A stretch of 64,000 bases of DNA from Madurella fahalii (Eukaryota > Ascomycota > Sordariomycetes > Sordariales), in contig CM056878.1 of the NCBI GenBank assembly GCA_029876055.1, forward strand, positions 3,844,001-3,908,000. The letters are read 5' to 3'. Shown piece after piece: positions 34,350 through 47,295 of this stretch (positions within the stretch are counted from its first letter, which is position 1; every line of letters begins with the position of its first letter). The translations under genes and the position numbers were made by a program. The notes beneath the pieces are model-generated. The model did not search any database and was not told where the DNA came from. It saw only the letters and a program-made list of their open reading frames with translations.

Positions 34350-36750
34350 GGCTGAAGCGTTAATGGTATAACCCGCCTTGTCTAGATCGGTGCTCAGCGG
34401 AGGGGGTGAAAGCGGCCTCGAGCGCTGCACGGCGGGAGGCGGTCGCTGGCCGACCGCGGCTGTGCTTGGCAGATACTACCTTACTGTTTGTGGGATAGGA
34501 GGCGTTTCATGGGGGCTGGAGAAAGATGGGACACCATGCTTTACCCGGAGTCAAGACTTGTTTGGTTTCGCTTTTGCGAGGTTGGCTTGATTGCATTGCG
34601 AGCGGGCATCCTTTTTTTTTATGTCTAGTTTCCTGGATAATCCAGCATTTAGATCTTTGCCTTTAGATGGCTGTGTGTATGAGGTGGCTGGCTGTGCGCA
34701 CCTTTGAATCGGATCATTATTTAATTTTGAACTCTTCTTGTTCATTCAAGTTGCCTCTTTCCGACATGGCGTGACCTGCTACTTACCTGTACCGCGGCTA
34801 AGGGACTCTGCCAGCCGAAGTCATCGGAGGGAGTTCGCGAGTACGCCGGCCGAAGAGCGACGGGCTTCCGAAACGGCGCTTCGCCTATATTTCCAGGCTT
34901 ACCTCACTTCGGCCCTTCGCTGGCCCTCGTGGTAGAGCGGGATCTAGGCGACTGGGCGTCGGACCACGCCCAGAGGATGAGAATCTTCGTAGCTGAGATG
35001 AGGCTTGGACAGTGAAAGTTTACTCAACGGTGGCTGTTTGGGCGCTAACTCTGCTTTCGATGGCCGGGTAACATAATGAAGGCGGTACCCCGGAGCGGAA
35101 ACATACCTTACCTAATGAAGCCGACGGTTTCTACCGTTTCCCGAATTGTTATAACAACTGCATGCCTTGAAGACACTATCATAGCCAGCAAGCTGTCCCT
35201 TCTGGAGGCATGCTTCTCTCCTCGGGTATCGAAGTGAACGCGAACCTGCATGCCTCTTCTTTTCATTGGTAAGGGGTGGCCCTGGCAGACCGAAGCTCTT
35301 TTGATATCTACGCAGAGGTAGCATCTCTTCGGAAAGGAGACGAAACAGATACAGAAACAGACGACGGAACGCAGCCCTGGCTAAGCAGAGAGCTGTGATG
35401 GTCAGTTAACTGACCTTGTGACCCGGAACATAGCTCATTAAACTGGAGACATGTGACTGCTGACCGGCACTCACGTCTTTGCTCGCCCTGCCAGGAAGAA
35501 GCCTGTTGGTGTTCGAACCGAGTATTCCCCTCAACGGGAACGACGCGGTATTATCCTGATAGTCACTGTTCCCATTTCTTTTCAATACTCGCTGTGCTTC
35601 GGATGAAACCATCCGGAAGAAAGCCGAGGACTGTGCGGAGCCAACTGGTCTATCCCTGCACCCAGCCATGTAAGAGACGCACGGGAATGTGTTGGCAACA
35701 CCGCATCCAGACGCACAACGCCAGAGGCTGCGGCCTTAGGGAGGACGCGGCAATAGCGCGCCCCCGCGGAAATGAGATCATTCTCGTGATGCGTCGATGG
35801 CATCGAAAGGGTTTCGATCCCACCCGACAGAGCGAACGGACATCACGCTGCCCCCGATGTTCTAGACCGGGGCGGAGCCGCCAGCCCAACTAGTGCAATA
35901 CTCTAGATCCTTGCCTGTCTGGTTTGGGCGAGAGTGGATCCGGGTAGTCGTTTTCAGCGGCAGCTGAGAGGTGATAGTGCGGACCCCGGGGCCTGGGCTG
36001 GGTGATGCAAATTGCCTCTTGTTTCTTTTCGATGCCTTGCCTCTCCGAGTTTCTTGGATCTCGCCGTAGGTTCATTAGACTGCCTGGTTCATCCGTCTGA
36101 CAGATAAGGGTTTCGTGGTATGCCGTATGTTTAGAGTTCAACGTGATCGAAGAAGTGACATGGGTGACCCATCCGCTCGGATCCTAGTGTACTAGTTAAA
36201 ATCCGGACCCATCGAACCATTGGACAATGTGCACTGTCAGCTCCCTAGCTTGTGTGATATCCGCCTGGATGCGGCTGACCACCCCGGATCCCCGGTCCTT
36301 CACAAGTCCCGCGATGTACAACAGAACCCACGTGGCCGGTATGGGCATAGCGCCGAATATGGCCAATAGCTCCTTGCGAGTTTCATCACCTCAATCCGTC
36401 TCGGAGAGGCTAGCTAATACCCCGGGATATGGCGGGCATGTGTTGACAGATTAGACTGCTCAGCCGCCACAGGCACTCAACAGGAGTAATTAAACAAACA
36501 TGAGAAAGGCTTAATGCGTTATTATCTATATAACTGGAGGACTATCGGTGGCCCTCGTTCTGATCTTCTCCCCTCCAGTGTCTCGCATTGCGCCGCGTAT
36601 GTGGTCGTGTCCCTTCGTTTGAATACCTTGAAACACTTGTCTTCAGTCCGGTCCTTGTGGTGTGGTATTAGTGGGCGACTCAACTCCACGTACCCTCGTT
36701 TCGACAACAACTCGACGGTACAACCTTTCTTTTGCCTTTCTTTGGCTATC
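34350..36750. other. intergenic, nothing recognised
   Basis: 2.4 kb without a credible gene. Several B-box-like tRNA words were inspected and none folded into a cloverleaf. The last 200 bp are probably the promoter of the PAN-repeat gene. Confidence 0.5.
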
Positions 36751-39700
36751 ATGGGTAGGCCGCTTCGCCGGCTCGCCATTTTGAGCCTGGCCAGCCTCCC
36801 GAGCTCCCTCGCCGTCGCTGTAGGGCCCGAGGTGACATGCGTCGGCAAAGCGCACGACCAAGCCACTTACACCGGTCCCAGCGGTGCCGTCTACCAGATC
36901 GAATGCGGAGTCGACTATGCCGGCGGAGACATCGGCGCCACGCAGTCGACAACGTTTGCGGGCTGTATTGATGCGTGTGACGCCATACCTGGTTGCATCG
37001 ACGTCAGCTACGTCGGCGAGTCTTGCTACTTGAAGAACAAGCTTGAGGCTCCCATGCAGAGAGACTGGATCTGGCGGCGACGGTGGCGACAACAACGAGC
37101 CCCAGCTGACCTGCGTCGGCGGGGCCAGCGATCAATCCACTTACACGTCTGTGAGCGGTACGGTCTTCCAAATTCTGTGCGGAATCGACTATGCCGGCGG
37201 AGATATCGCCGGTACCGACAAGACTACCTTCGCCGAGTGCATTGACGCCTGCGCCACTACCCCCGGTTGCGTCGACGTCAGCTATGCCGGCACTGCCTGC
37301 TATATGAAGAACAAGCTCGGGGAGGCTGCCGAGAGAGACTGGGTCTGGACTGCCAAGGTGGTCGAGCCCGGTACGGGCGGCGCCAACGAGGACCCGAGTC
37401 TCTCTTGTGAGGATAACAAGAGCGACGGCGAGATCTTTGAAGCCACCGTTGACAGCTTTGAGGTCACTTGCGGCAAGGACTACGCCGGTGGTGATCTGCT
37501 CGGCCTGTCTACCGCTTCCTTCGAAGAATGTATCGAGGCCTGTGACGCGCGCTCCGACTGCCTCAATGTTGCCTACGTCAACGGAGGGTGCTACCTCAAG
37601 GGCGAGCAGAAGGCGGCCGTCGACAATGCCGCCGTCTGGGGTGCCGTGCGCAAGCCCAAGACAACCCCGACGACGACGGACAACAAGCCGCTCGACTGTG
37701 GAGAGGGCAAGCCTAGCGACGGCAAGCGGTATGGGTCCCCGAGCGGAGGTCTCTATCAGATCTTGTGCGGTGTTGACTTTGGCGGCGGCGATCTAACGGC
37801 CACCACCACTTCGACTTTCGAAGAGTGTATCGCGGCCTGCGATGCCAACACCGAGTGTATCGATGTCAGGTAAGCAAGCCATCGGGAGGCCCGCGACATG
37901 ATACGGCACGAACTGACACGCTGGTAGCTTTGCCGCCCCGGCGTGCTACTTGAAGAAGGAACTCAGCGGAGAGCCTCACCAGGCGGCCCACGTGTGGACG
38001 GCCGAGCAGCTACGCGCACCGGGCAACGTCTTCACCTTCCCGAGCGCCACCCCAATGGATCCTGGCTCGGGTACCGAGACGGATGATTTTGCCGAGCCCA
38101 TTGAGCTGGAGGCTGCGCCAGTGGCAACTCTCGGCCCCGTGCCGCCCCCCGGCGTCAACATGGCCGGCACCGGTGTGCTGACGCCTAATCCCGTCTCCGA
38201 GCTCTGGTACAACGGTGAGCAGGGCGTGAACGATGATGGCGAGGCCGAACCCGTACAGTCCGCCTCAACATCACTTACGCATACCCCTCCATCGCCCTCG
38301 GTCATTCCATCTTCATCAAGGACATCGTCTGCGAGGCGGGCACGCTGCACGGCCGATTCAACATCTCGTTTCCCTACTATTTCGCCGCGGAGAACTGGCC
38401 CACTGGTGACGATGTCCTCCTCATTACGTCTGCCGATTCCTGTGGTGACGACCCTGCGCAGAACGCCTTCTTCCTCGCCCACACTGTGTCGTTCCGCGAG
38501 GACTCGCTGTCGTTCGAGGCGCTCGGCCAGCTTGTCCAGCTTGCGGACGTGTTTGACGACCTGGTCATCGACTTTGGCAATATCACTACCCCCGCTGCCT
38601 CCGAAGAGCAGGATGAGGCGTGCGGTACACCCTCCGCGGATACCCTTCACGGCCTTCCCGCCGTGCCCTGCGGCAACAGCTTTGACAAAGCCCTCGATGA
38701 CAAGCTTGGCTACTACAGCGCTGCTGGCGGTGATATCGAGGTGAGTACTATGGGGTAGTATGATATCCATCTTTGCAGGTCCGGTGACTAATCTTAGCTT
38801 TCTCAGGCTGTTTTGTCCCTTGCCGCCCCTGCCGAAGACGCGGACGTCCTCGAAGGACGTTTCTTCAAGTCCCTATTCAAGGCAATAACTAAGGCCGTTA
38901 TCACTGTCGTCAAGGTCGTAGCGACGGTGGTCGTCGCCGTCGCCAAGACCGTCGTTGAGGTCGTCAAGAAGGCGGCGCAAATCGTCGTCAACACGGCCAT
39001 CGCGGTCGCCAAGGTCTCCGTGGCGCTCGCCGTCAACGCGGTCAAGCTCATCGCATTTGCCGTGACGGGCAAGTACGAGAACTCGCTGACGCTCCCGCTG
39101 GCGCTCGGCCCTCCGTCCACCGTGGAGGTCGAATCGCCGTGGGGCAAGGCAATCAAGATGTACACGTTCAAGATGGGCGCGGACGACGAGAAGTTCTCGG
39201 CTTCCAAGCCACCCTCGACAGCCTGGTCGACGAGTTCATCGGCTCGCCCAACCCCGAGCCCGGCATCGAGCTTTACTGCGTCAACTGCGGCGTCCGCGGC
39301 TCCGTCAAGGCCACCGGCAGAATCAACGCGACGCCCCTGAGCGGCGTCAAGGAAGCCGCAATCGGCATCAGCGGCAACATGTATGTCGGCATGTACCTGG
39401 GGGTCAACGCCTTCGCCCAGTGGGAGAAGGGGTGGGAGAAGGAGCTCTTCTCCAAGGGGCTTCCCGGCTGGTCTATCCCGGGCATCGTCACGCTCGGGCC
39501 CAAGATCATCCTCAGCGCCAAGGCGATGGTGGGCGTCGAAGCCGAGGGCCAGATCCTCACCGGCGCGTCCCTGACCTGGCCCGGCTTCGAGGCCACGCTC
39601 GACATGGTCCACCCCGAGCGGTCTTCCAAGTCCGGGTGGACGCCCGAGATCGACCGCACCTTCCAGGTCCGCGGCGGCGTCACGGCCACGGCCTCCGTCG

Positions 39701-41695
39701 GCCTGCCCGTCAAGCTGTGGTTCGGCATCGACATCCTCAACGGCGTGTTCAAGAAGGGCGCTGCTCTCGTCGACACGCCCGCGCTGACCGGCACGGCTGA
39801 GTTTGAGATCAACGCGGGCACCGACGAGAACTCGGTCGGCAGCGACGGGTGCCTGGGCATCGCATGGGACATTGCTCTTACCAACGAAGTGACTTTGGAG
39901 ATTGACGACGGCCCAGAATGGACGCTGCACGAGTGGGCTAGCCCTGCCCTGGCTGAGGGCTGTATCGGATGGGACCAGCCGGAGGAGCCCGAGCTCCCCG
40001 ACCTGCCGGACCTCCGAGAGGATAACGGCCTGCTCAAGTGCCCCCAGGCGAACGGACAGGTATACACAGACGACAAGGGCAACCAGTGGCAGATCAAGTG
40101 CAACTCGGATTACATGTACTACGACACTGTTCAGACATGGACCAACACCATGGAGGAGTGCATGTCATGGTGCGCTGGGCAGGGTAACTGCGCCGGGGTG
40201 TCATACGGCGTCGACGGTCCGGGGGCGCAAGTCAACTGTTGGGCACGGTCCCGCGCCGGCCCCTCTCGCAACGGCATCTTCCACTCGATGATGCTGATGA
40301 GCCCTTTCGAGATCCTCAGCGTCGTCTACGGCACCGCCGACATCACGGGCTACGCCATCCAGAACTGGCAAGTTGGCAACCGCATCGAGATCGACACAAA
40401 CGCGGTTCGCCAGAGCACCACGCAGGACCGCATCCCTGGCCATCCCAAGTCCACCTTCATGCTGTACCGGTTCGGCGCCGAGACCCGCTCGTGGGTCGGC
40501 GCGCAGGATCGCGGGATTGTCACGATCCGCCCGGGGCCCATCTCGTCTGCGCCGGGGTCGAGCATGCTGGTGCCCAACTATCCGCGGCCCGGTGACGTGC
40601 CCTGGATCAGGATTGTCGAGGTCGCCTACGGTCTGTCGCAGGTCCGCAACCAGAACGCGTTCAACGTGCTGTACTACAATTCCAGGAACCGCGCCGTGAC
40701 TACGCTCGAGAACGCCCTGTTCGGCGACACCTGGGTCGGCATCGTCAAGTCTGCTGTCATCTGGTACCCGCGACACCCGGTACGGCGAGGACGGGCCTCT
40801 GTACATGATCACCGGTGTCGAGAACGAGCAGATCAAGCTGATGCGCGCCGACGGCTCCTTTAACAAGCGTCTGATCATCGACGACGGCGGCGGTGGCGGT
40901 GGTGGAGGTTACATCCCCCCGACCTCAACCACTACCGCAACCACCCTGGCTACCTCGACCACGCCCGCCGCGGAGCCCACAACCACCTCCACTACGGAGA
41001 TCGAGGCCACTACCGAAGCGCCCTCAACCTCAGCCACCGGGACGGCTACAAACACGGAGACGACCGCCACCTCCACCAGCAGCCCCGCCGCCGAAGCCAC
41101 CGCCGAGCCGGGCTACGGCATCGTCACGATCCGCGACACGACGGGCGCGCTGCAGCTCTACCCGGCCAACAACGGTAACCTGTTCCTGTCGGCGGTGGGG
41201 ACGGCCGAGGAGCTCTCGCTGCTCACCAACGGCACGGTGCTCGCGGCGATGATGCTGGCGGACGGGGGCGAGACGCCGTACGTGGTGGCGGGCGACTCGC
41301 TCTCGCGGCTGCTGCACTACTTCCCGGGCGAGGTGTCGCGGCTGGGCGCGTCGCGGCTGCGGCTGGCCGGGTGGGACCGGCTGCCCGTCGGCTCGCAGCT
41401 GATCAGCCTCGTCCCCGTCCGGGCCGACACGGGCGGCGCCGAGATGCTCGTCGCAGTCGCCGGCGACGGCGACTACCTCTGGCCCGTCATGTGCGCCATC
41501 GAGGGCCAGCTCAACAAGGTCTTCCTGGTCCGGGACCACGACGAGGCGTCGATCCGCGCGGCTCTGGAGGCCGACGACGCCAAGTTCGTGCTGACGGGCG
41601 GGCAGGCGAGCAAGTGTGGTGTGCTCGCCCTGGTGGCCGAGGTGGAGCCTGCGGAGGTCCCCGAGGATCAGACAGAGGTGGTGGTGAAGGTGTGA
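36751..41695 (+). CDS. Very large secreted PAN/Apple-repeat protein (DUF7029/DUF7223-like core), three frameshifts
   Basis: Proposed exons are 36751-37869, 37928-38214, 38259-38740 and 38807-41695, about 1,590 codons. A signal peptide is followed by four PAN/Apple-like repeats, each with CG.DYAGGD-type, CI.AC and CYLK motifs. A DUF7029-like domain follows (LNITYAYPSIALGHS, ISFPYYFAAENWP, NAFFLAHTVSF). Next come a Val/Lys-rich helical stretch (38862-39060), a DUF7223-like domain (GIELYCVNCGVRGSVKATG, IGISGNMYVGMYLG, CLGIAWDIALTNEVTLEI), a fifth PAN-like unit (~40030-40260), a conserved region, a Thr/Ser-rich linker and a C-terminal domain. The 44-bp intron at 38215-38258 resolves one apparent shift. 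No intron explains those near 37070, 39200 and 40770. The locus is either a recent pseudogene or has base-calling errors. It is predicted to be an extracellular, wall-associated glycoprotein. Confidence 0.7.
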
Positions 41696-44445
41696 ATAGG
41701 CTTGGAGAGTTTCTGGTTTGATAGTTAATAATGGAGTGCCTGTTGAACATAGTTCCCTACGTTGATTAGTTTTCCGTCCTTCGCCGTCGCGGTCACCGTT
41801 GATGTCGCCTTAGTCGTAAGCCGATTAAACTAGAAGATGTGCTAAGAAGGTAACGTAACTCTCGGTCGAATAATCGGCCCCGCCTGGCTCCTGTAGTGGG
41901 CCCGCCATTCGATGCCTCGGATTTGTCCGAATTCATGGCTGCATCCCTGAAAGACGGCTGGCGATCAAAGACGGGGCCAGCGGACTTCCCAAAAGACCCC
42001 CCGATCAGGCACGGAGATTGGAGCCATTTCTGGCAGCCGCCATGGCGGGCAACCAAACACACTGTTAACGGACCGGCAACCGGTTCCGCGCCGCCAGTGG
42101 TGCCGGAGACATGGGCACGCGGGGGTGGCGCGCATGATCCCGTCCGGGATGTAGCTGATCCAACCGAGCATAATCGGTGATCTTAAGCTAGTTTTAACAA
42201 ACATCTAGGCGATCACTTTCCGACGTACCCAATGCGCTCAATCCGGTGACTTCATGTGGCGATAGTTGTGAGTCTAGAGCGTCGATATGCCAACCACCGT
42301 GAGAGAGGGTTCTAGGCTTGGTGATGTGGCCAAAAGAGGGGACTTGATCAAGCCTCAAGGGCCAGCGGTGGGGGTCTCCCCGGTTTGATGTTTGAGATTG
42401 ATGAGCTCGCCGAAATAAATGCCGAAGAAATGGGAGCCTGCTGGTGCAACGAAGCATTTGCCAAGCGGAATGGTGCGTTTGCGGCGCTGACCAGCTTCCC
42501 CAAGATGCTAGATCGTGGCGCACAGCGCAGGGGCTGTGGAATGCGATCTGGGTTAGGCCAGTGCCGCTTGTAGCACTGTATACTACTTGCGCCCACACAC
42601 GGAGCAACAACAGGGTTATGCGTACGACGGGAGGGATCACATCTCAAAACGGTGACATTGTGAAAGCATTGGAGATGGAAGGGGCACGGATGGGGCTCGC
42701 AATGGCTGGTTGCGAGGGCAAGTTGAGAGGAGCGGGGGGTGCTCCACAATGTGTTTCGAAACGGTGACTGTGCAAACGAGTCAACCTGCGCCCATTTGTG
42801 CTTTCCAAGCCATCCGCCATTCGCCATCCACCGTCCACCATCTGCTATGCTCCCGCTGTGTGCAAAAAGTTGATCAGCAGCGCAACGGCCCGGTGTGGTG
42901 GTGTATCTCAGGGAAGAGAGTGAGAGGCGAACACAGCGCCCGGAGTATTGAGAAGTCAAAGGTAGTGTACGGAGGTATTGTAGACAAGTTTCCAGTTCCG
43001 GTGGTTGGAGGTCCATGCACCCCGCTGATCGCCCACGGGCTGGCCAAGCGGCGCTTTGGCGATCCTGACTGCTTCCCCAATCGTGCTTCGTTGCCACAGC
43101 GTTGTCAAATGCAGATTTAGCTGCATTCCGTTGATGGCCGCTGGGGAGCTGAAGATGGACACCGATCACGCCGGCCACGTCGATTATGCGGCGATCACAG
43201 CATGTAGATGACGTCTGGCCGACAATATGTCTTCCCTAGGCGCTGGCAGAAGTTGTTTCTGGACTGTTGGCGGCGTCACTTCGCTTGCCCAGCAATGTTC
43301 CGGCGGTTGCATGAACAAGAAGCCCCTGACGAAAAACCTTGCCCAATTTGGTTGGTGGCCAGGCGCTGCCCAACATCTCGGCATCCTTCCGTCCGATCTT
43401 GGATGCCCCTCTCACACCCCTGCTTGTTTGAGCCGTCTGGTGTTCCCAGCCAATGCATCCTCTCGGCCCCTGCCGGCGAACCAGTGACAAATTCCCTTCC
43501 TCGGATTCCACTGATTCGCCGCCAAGCTGTTCAAGTTCAGGGTCGCTCATTTGCCCCTGGCGCACCCAATGCTTGGGGTTGTGCCGAGAGGCTAGCGTCA
43601 GGAACAAGGAACACAGCAGCCGCTCCATCACAAAGCCTGCTATGTCCCCCTCCCCCACTCAACTTCCGTGAGGAACACGACACGAGGCGATCATGGGGCG
43701 GCTATTCGCTTTGCCACCGCATGCCCGTCGCTTAAGGGAAGCCTTGCGTTGACGTAGGGCGGAAGGGGCCCCGACGAACTCACACAATGTTATAAGCTCG
43801 TCCCATCCGCCTAGCCACGCTATTGCAGGTCGGTAGTCTGCCTCTCCCCATCGGCCGACCCGACTTCTGCTTCTGTGCCCATCCACTGGAAACCTTCCCT
43901 TTTCTCCTGTTTCCATATTCGTTTCTGCAAGCGGTTTTGGCCAGCCATCGCGGCTCTGGGGTGCCACGCAGCAAGTTGTAAGTGCCATCTGATCTGCTTT
44001 CTCTTTGACCCGTCCCCCAACAATACCGGCTATGCTCTTGCTTTCCTTTCTGGGGGCGCCCTTGTGCGATGTGCACAATGCCAACCGGGCCATGCCCGCC
44101 TACTTTCGTCCCGCTCTATTGTCCATGCGACCGCCTTGGCGCCTATTGTTCCTGGCCACGACGCATTGTGCACAGGGTACAGCAAGGTACCTGGCGTTTT
44201 GGGCAATGGCAGACCACAACTTCATCTACTGTTGAAGTAAACACAAGAAATGCCACCAGCTAAGAAACGCACTTCGCCCTGCGAGCTATTTTTATGGAGA
44301 GGCGTTTCTTAAACTTCCCCAAAGGACCTCACTTTCCACAACGCCTTTTCTTCCCTCTTTTTCTGCTCGACGAAGTTGGACTGACTTTTCCTCAGTCTTC
44401 CTCTCACTTTGACGGACATCTGCGGATAGCTGGCACTACACCACG
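41696..44445. other. intergenic, nothing recognised
   Basis: Long open frames exist on both strands (for example 42348-43178 minus) but have no domain, splice or codon-bias support. The last ~200 bp, with a TATA-like 'ctatttttatgg' near 44285 and a CT-rich leader, are the likely GH55 promoter. Confidence 0.5.
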
Positions 44446-46794
44446 ATGGGCCTCTCAACATTTTCTAAATTACTCCTTTTGGCGCTGGGCCTCGGTTCGA
44501 CAGCCATTGCTGCCCCAGCGCCGCGGCAAGAATCCGGCTCGGGCTACTGGCTGGCAAGCATCCAACGGCAAGGCGCGCCGGCCTTCAACCCGGATCCTAA
44601 CTACAAGGTATTCCGCAACGTGCGAGACTACGGAGCCACGGGCGATGGCGCTACCGACGACACTGCCGCTATCAACCGGGCCATAAGTGACGGCAACCGC
44701 TGTGGAGAGGGCTGCACCTCGCAGACCACGACTCCCGCTCTCGTCTACTTCCCTCCCGGTACCTACGTCGTCAGCAAACCCATCATTCCATTCTACTACA
44801 CGCAGCTCGTCGGCGATGCCGTCTCTCCTCCGACGCTCAAGGCTGCGGCCGACTTCTCGGGCATGGCCATCATCGACGCCGACCCGTACGACGCCAACGG
44901 CAGGAATTGGTGGACCAACCAAAACAACTTCTTCCGCCAAGTTCGCAACTTTGTCATCGACCTGACCGCCATGCCGGTCGAGGTCGGAGCCGGCATCCAC
45001 TGGCAGGTTGCCCAGGCGACCAGTCTCCAGAACATCGTCTTCAACATGCGCACCGACGGCGGCGAGAACAACCGACAGCAGGGCATCTTCATGGACAACG
45101 GGTCTGGCGGCTTCATGACCGATCTCACCTTCAACGGCGGCAGGTACGGCGCCTTCTTTGGCAACCAGCAGTTCACGACGCGCAATTTGACCTTCAACAA
45201 CTGCAAGACGGCCATCTTTATGAACTGGAACTGGATCTGGGTATTCCAGGACGTCAAGATCAACAACTGCGAGGTAGGCATCGACATGGCCAACGGAGGC
45301 CCGCAGGGCCAGACGGTCGGGTCTGTCATGGTCCTCGACAGCCAGTTCACCAATACGCCCGTCGGCGTCAAGACGGCCTACGACCCTAGCTCGCCGCACA
45401 CCAACGGCACCCTCATCCTGGAGAATGTCGACATGACGGGCACCGCCCAAGCCGTCCTGAACGATGCCACGGGCGCTGTCGTCCTCGAGGGCAACCAAAA
45501 CGTCGACTTTTGGACGCAGGGCCGTGCCTACGGCGCCGGGATCGAGGGCACCGCCGGCAGAGCCGTCCGAGGCCGGCAGCAGGTGGTCCAGAAGCCCGAC
45601 GTCCTCCGTGACCCTGCGACGGGCAAGCTCGTCACCCGGAGCAAGCCTCAATATGAGAACGTGCCGGTTAGCAACTTTATCAGCGTCAAGGCCAACGGAG
45701 CCAAGGGTGATGGCGTGACGGACGATACGGATGCGATCCAGGCCATCTTTGACAGGGCGACGCCTGACCAGATTGTCTACTTTGACCACGGCGCCTACAT
45801 CATCACCAGGACGGTCAGGGTCCCCAAGACCATCAGGATCACGGGCGAGGTCCTGCCGCTGATCCTGGCGGGCGGCGACAGCTCCTTCAAGGACCAGTCC
45901 AATCCGCAGCCCGTCTTCCAGGTCGGCCAGCCCGGCGACAAGGGCGAGGTCGAGATGTCGGACCTCATTTTCGGCACGGCCGGCCCGCAGCCCGGCGCCA
46001 TCATGATGGAGTGGAATGTCGCCGGCACCAGCCCCGGCGCTGCCGGCCTGTGGGATGTGCACACGCGCATCGGCGGGTACGCGGGCACGCAGCTCCAGCT
46101 GGAGAAGTGCGCCAAGAACCCCAACGCGACCAACGCCATCCCCGAAGAATGCTTTGGCGCCTTCATGATGCTGCACGTCCCCGCCGGCGGCAGCGCGTAC
46201 CTAGAGAACACGTGGTACTGGGTGGCCGACCACGACCTCGAGCCCGAGGCCAGGGACGGGCAGATCGACGTGTTCAACGGGCGCGGCGTGCTCATCGAGG
46301 GCGAGGGCCCGATCTGGGGCTGGGGTACGGCCTCGGAACACTCGGTGCTCTACAACTACCAGTTCAACGGCGCCTCCAACGTCTTCCTGGCCCACATCCA
46401 GACCGAAACCCCTTACTTCCAGGGCAACCCGGACGCGACCAGGCCGTTCGCCGTCAACGCGGGGCTCGCCGACCCGGACTTTGAGGCGCAGTGCGCGGGC
46501 GACGAGACAGGGCTGTGCAAGCGCGCGTGGGGCGTGCGGGCCATCAACTCGGACAACATCTTCATCTACGGCGCCGGGCTGTACTCGTTCTTTGACAACT
46601 ACGGCCAGGTCTGCCTCGAGACGCAGTCGTGCCAGACCAACATGGTGTCGCTCGAGGACAGCGCCGTGCACTTCTTTGGTTTGAGCACCAAGGCGAGCGT
46701 CAACATGGTGACGGTCAACGGGCAGAGCGCGGCCCTGGACCGCGACAACAGGAATAACTTTTGCGCGACGCTGGCGTTGTTCCAGTCGCCGTGA
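44446..46794 (+). CDS. Secreted GH55 exo-beta-1,3-glucanase
   Basis: A single 782-residue exon starts with a signal peptide (LLLLALGLGSTAIAAPAP). Two pectate-lyase-like beta-helix domains each open with the same motif: YGATGDGATDDTAAINRAI near residue 68 and NGAKGDGVTDDTDAIQAIF near 417. This is the hallmark of GH55. Further family features are VYFPPGTYVVS, GAGIHWQVAQATSLQNIVF, ECFGAFMMLHV and AYLENTWYWVADHDLE, the last including the Glu-rich active-site region. GH55 enzymes release glucose or short oligomers from the non-reducing end of laminarin-type beta-1,3-glucan by inversion. They serve in wall remodelling, scavenging or mycoparasitism. Length and content are normal for the family and there are no breaks. 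Confidence 0.95.
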   Translation: MGLSTFSKLLLLALGLGSTAIAAPAPRQESGSGYWLASIQRQGAPAFNPDPNYKVFRNVRDYGATGDGATDDTAAINRAISDGNRCGEGCTSQTTTPALVYFPPGTYVVSKPIIPFYYTQLVGDAVSPPTLKAAADFSGMAIIDADPYDANGRNWWTNQNNFFRQVRNFVIDLTAMPVEVGAGIHWQVAQATSLQNIVFNMRTDGGENNRQQGIFMDNGSGGFMTDLTFNGGRYGAFFGNQQFTTRNLTFNNCKTAIFMNWNWIWVFQDVKINNCEVGIDMANGGPQGQTVGSVMVLDSQFTNTPVGVKTAYDPSSPHTNGTLILENVDMTGTAQAVLNDATGAVVLEGNQNVDFWTQGRAYGAGIEGTAGRAVRGRQQVVQKPDVLRDPATGKLVTRSKPQYENVPVSNFISVKANGAKGDGVTDDTDAIQAIFDRATPDQIVYFDHGAYIITRTVRVPKTIRITGEVLPLILAGGDSSFKDQSNPQPVFQVGQPGDKGEVEMSDLIFGTAGPQPGAIMMEWNVAGTSPGAAGLWDVHTRIGGYAGTQLQLEKCAKNPNATNAIPEECFGAFMMLHVPAGGSAYLENTWYWVADHDLEPEARDGQIDVFNGRGVLIEGEGPIWGWGTASEHSVLYNYQFNGASNVFLAHIQTETPYFQGNPDATRPFAVNAGLADPDFEAQCAGDETGLCKRAWGVRAINSDNIFIYGAGLYSFFDNYGQVCLETQSCQTNMVSLEDSAVHFFGLSTKASVNMVTVNGQSAALDRDNRNNFCATLALFQSP

Positions 46795-46843
46795 AAGAGG
46801 GGGAGGCAGGGTGTAAGACAATGGAATAGCGAGGAAGACAAGA

Positions 46844-46878
46844 AGGATGGACGGACGGATGGATGGATGGATGGATGA
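46844..46878 (+). repeat. GGAT tetranucleotide microsatellite
   Basis: Eight or so GGAT/GGAC units in the 3' flank of the GH55 gene. Confidence 0.9.
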
Positions 46879-47245
46879 GTTGTGATGACAAGGATACCCG
46901 AGAAAGTTGGCTAAGAGCTGCCATGTGGTTCGGAGAAAGGATTTGGGGACGTTCTTTGCAGGCAGCTTTCTTTCTCCTTTTTTGCATCGGCGGCTTTTGA
47001 CTGCTTACTTATTCTTCTGAGCCTGTCGCTTCAGCGGCCTTTTTACTCACTGGCTTTTTTTGTTGTGTGTTTGTACGGCGTTTATGGGGAGTGAGGCAGG
47101 ATCTGTCTCGACTTGGGGCGCATAATAGCTCAAGGACGAGGCCAAAGAGCGGCTTCTTGTCGGAGAACTTGGTACATAGATACATCAGAACGGTTGATGA
47201 GCGGTCAAACAAGCGAGATAGAGAGAATAAACGATACCTCTCACC

Positions 47246-47247
<2 letters not shown>

Positions 47248-47289
<42 letters not shown>

Positions 47290-47295
47290 TTTTTT
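47248..47295 (+). repeat. CT dinucleotide run followed by poly-T
   Basis: About 16 CT units then about 15 T, between the GH55 gene and the FIT gene. It is probably non-functional and length-variable. Confidence 0.9.

Noticed and set aside
35760..35840. tRNA-like B-box word (GGTTTCGATCCC)
   Set aside because: No acceptor, D-arm or anticodon pairing could be built around it on either strand.
38215..38258. Apparent fourth frameshift in the PAN-repeat gene
   Set aside because: A 44-bp GTGAGC...CAG intron restores the DUF7029-like reading in the right phase, so no frameshift is needed.
42348..43178. 276-codon open frame on the minus strand
   Set aside because: No domain, signal, splice pattern or compositional support; several other frames are equally open in the same stretch.
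44470..46176. 568-codon open frame on the minus strand
   Set aside because: It lies opposite the GH55 gene and mirrors its GC-rich third positions; the plus strand has clear GH55 motifs, so this is a shadow.
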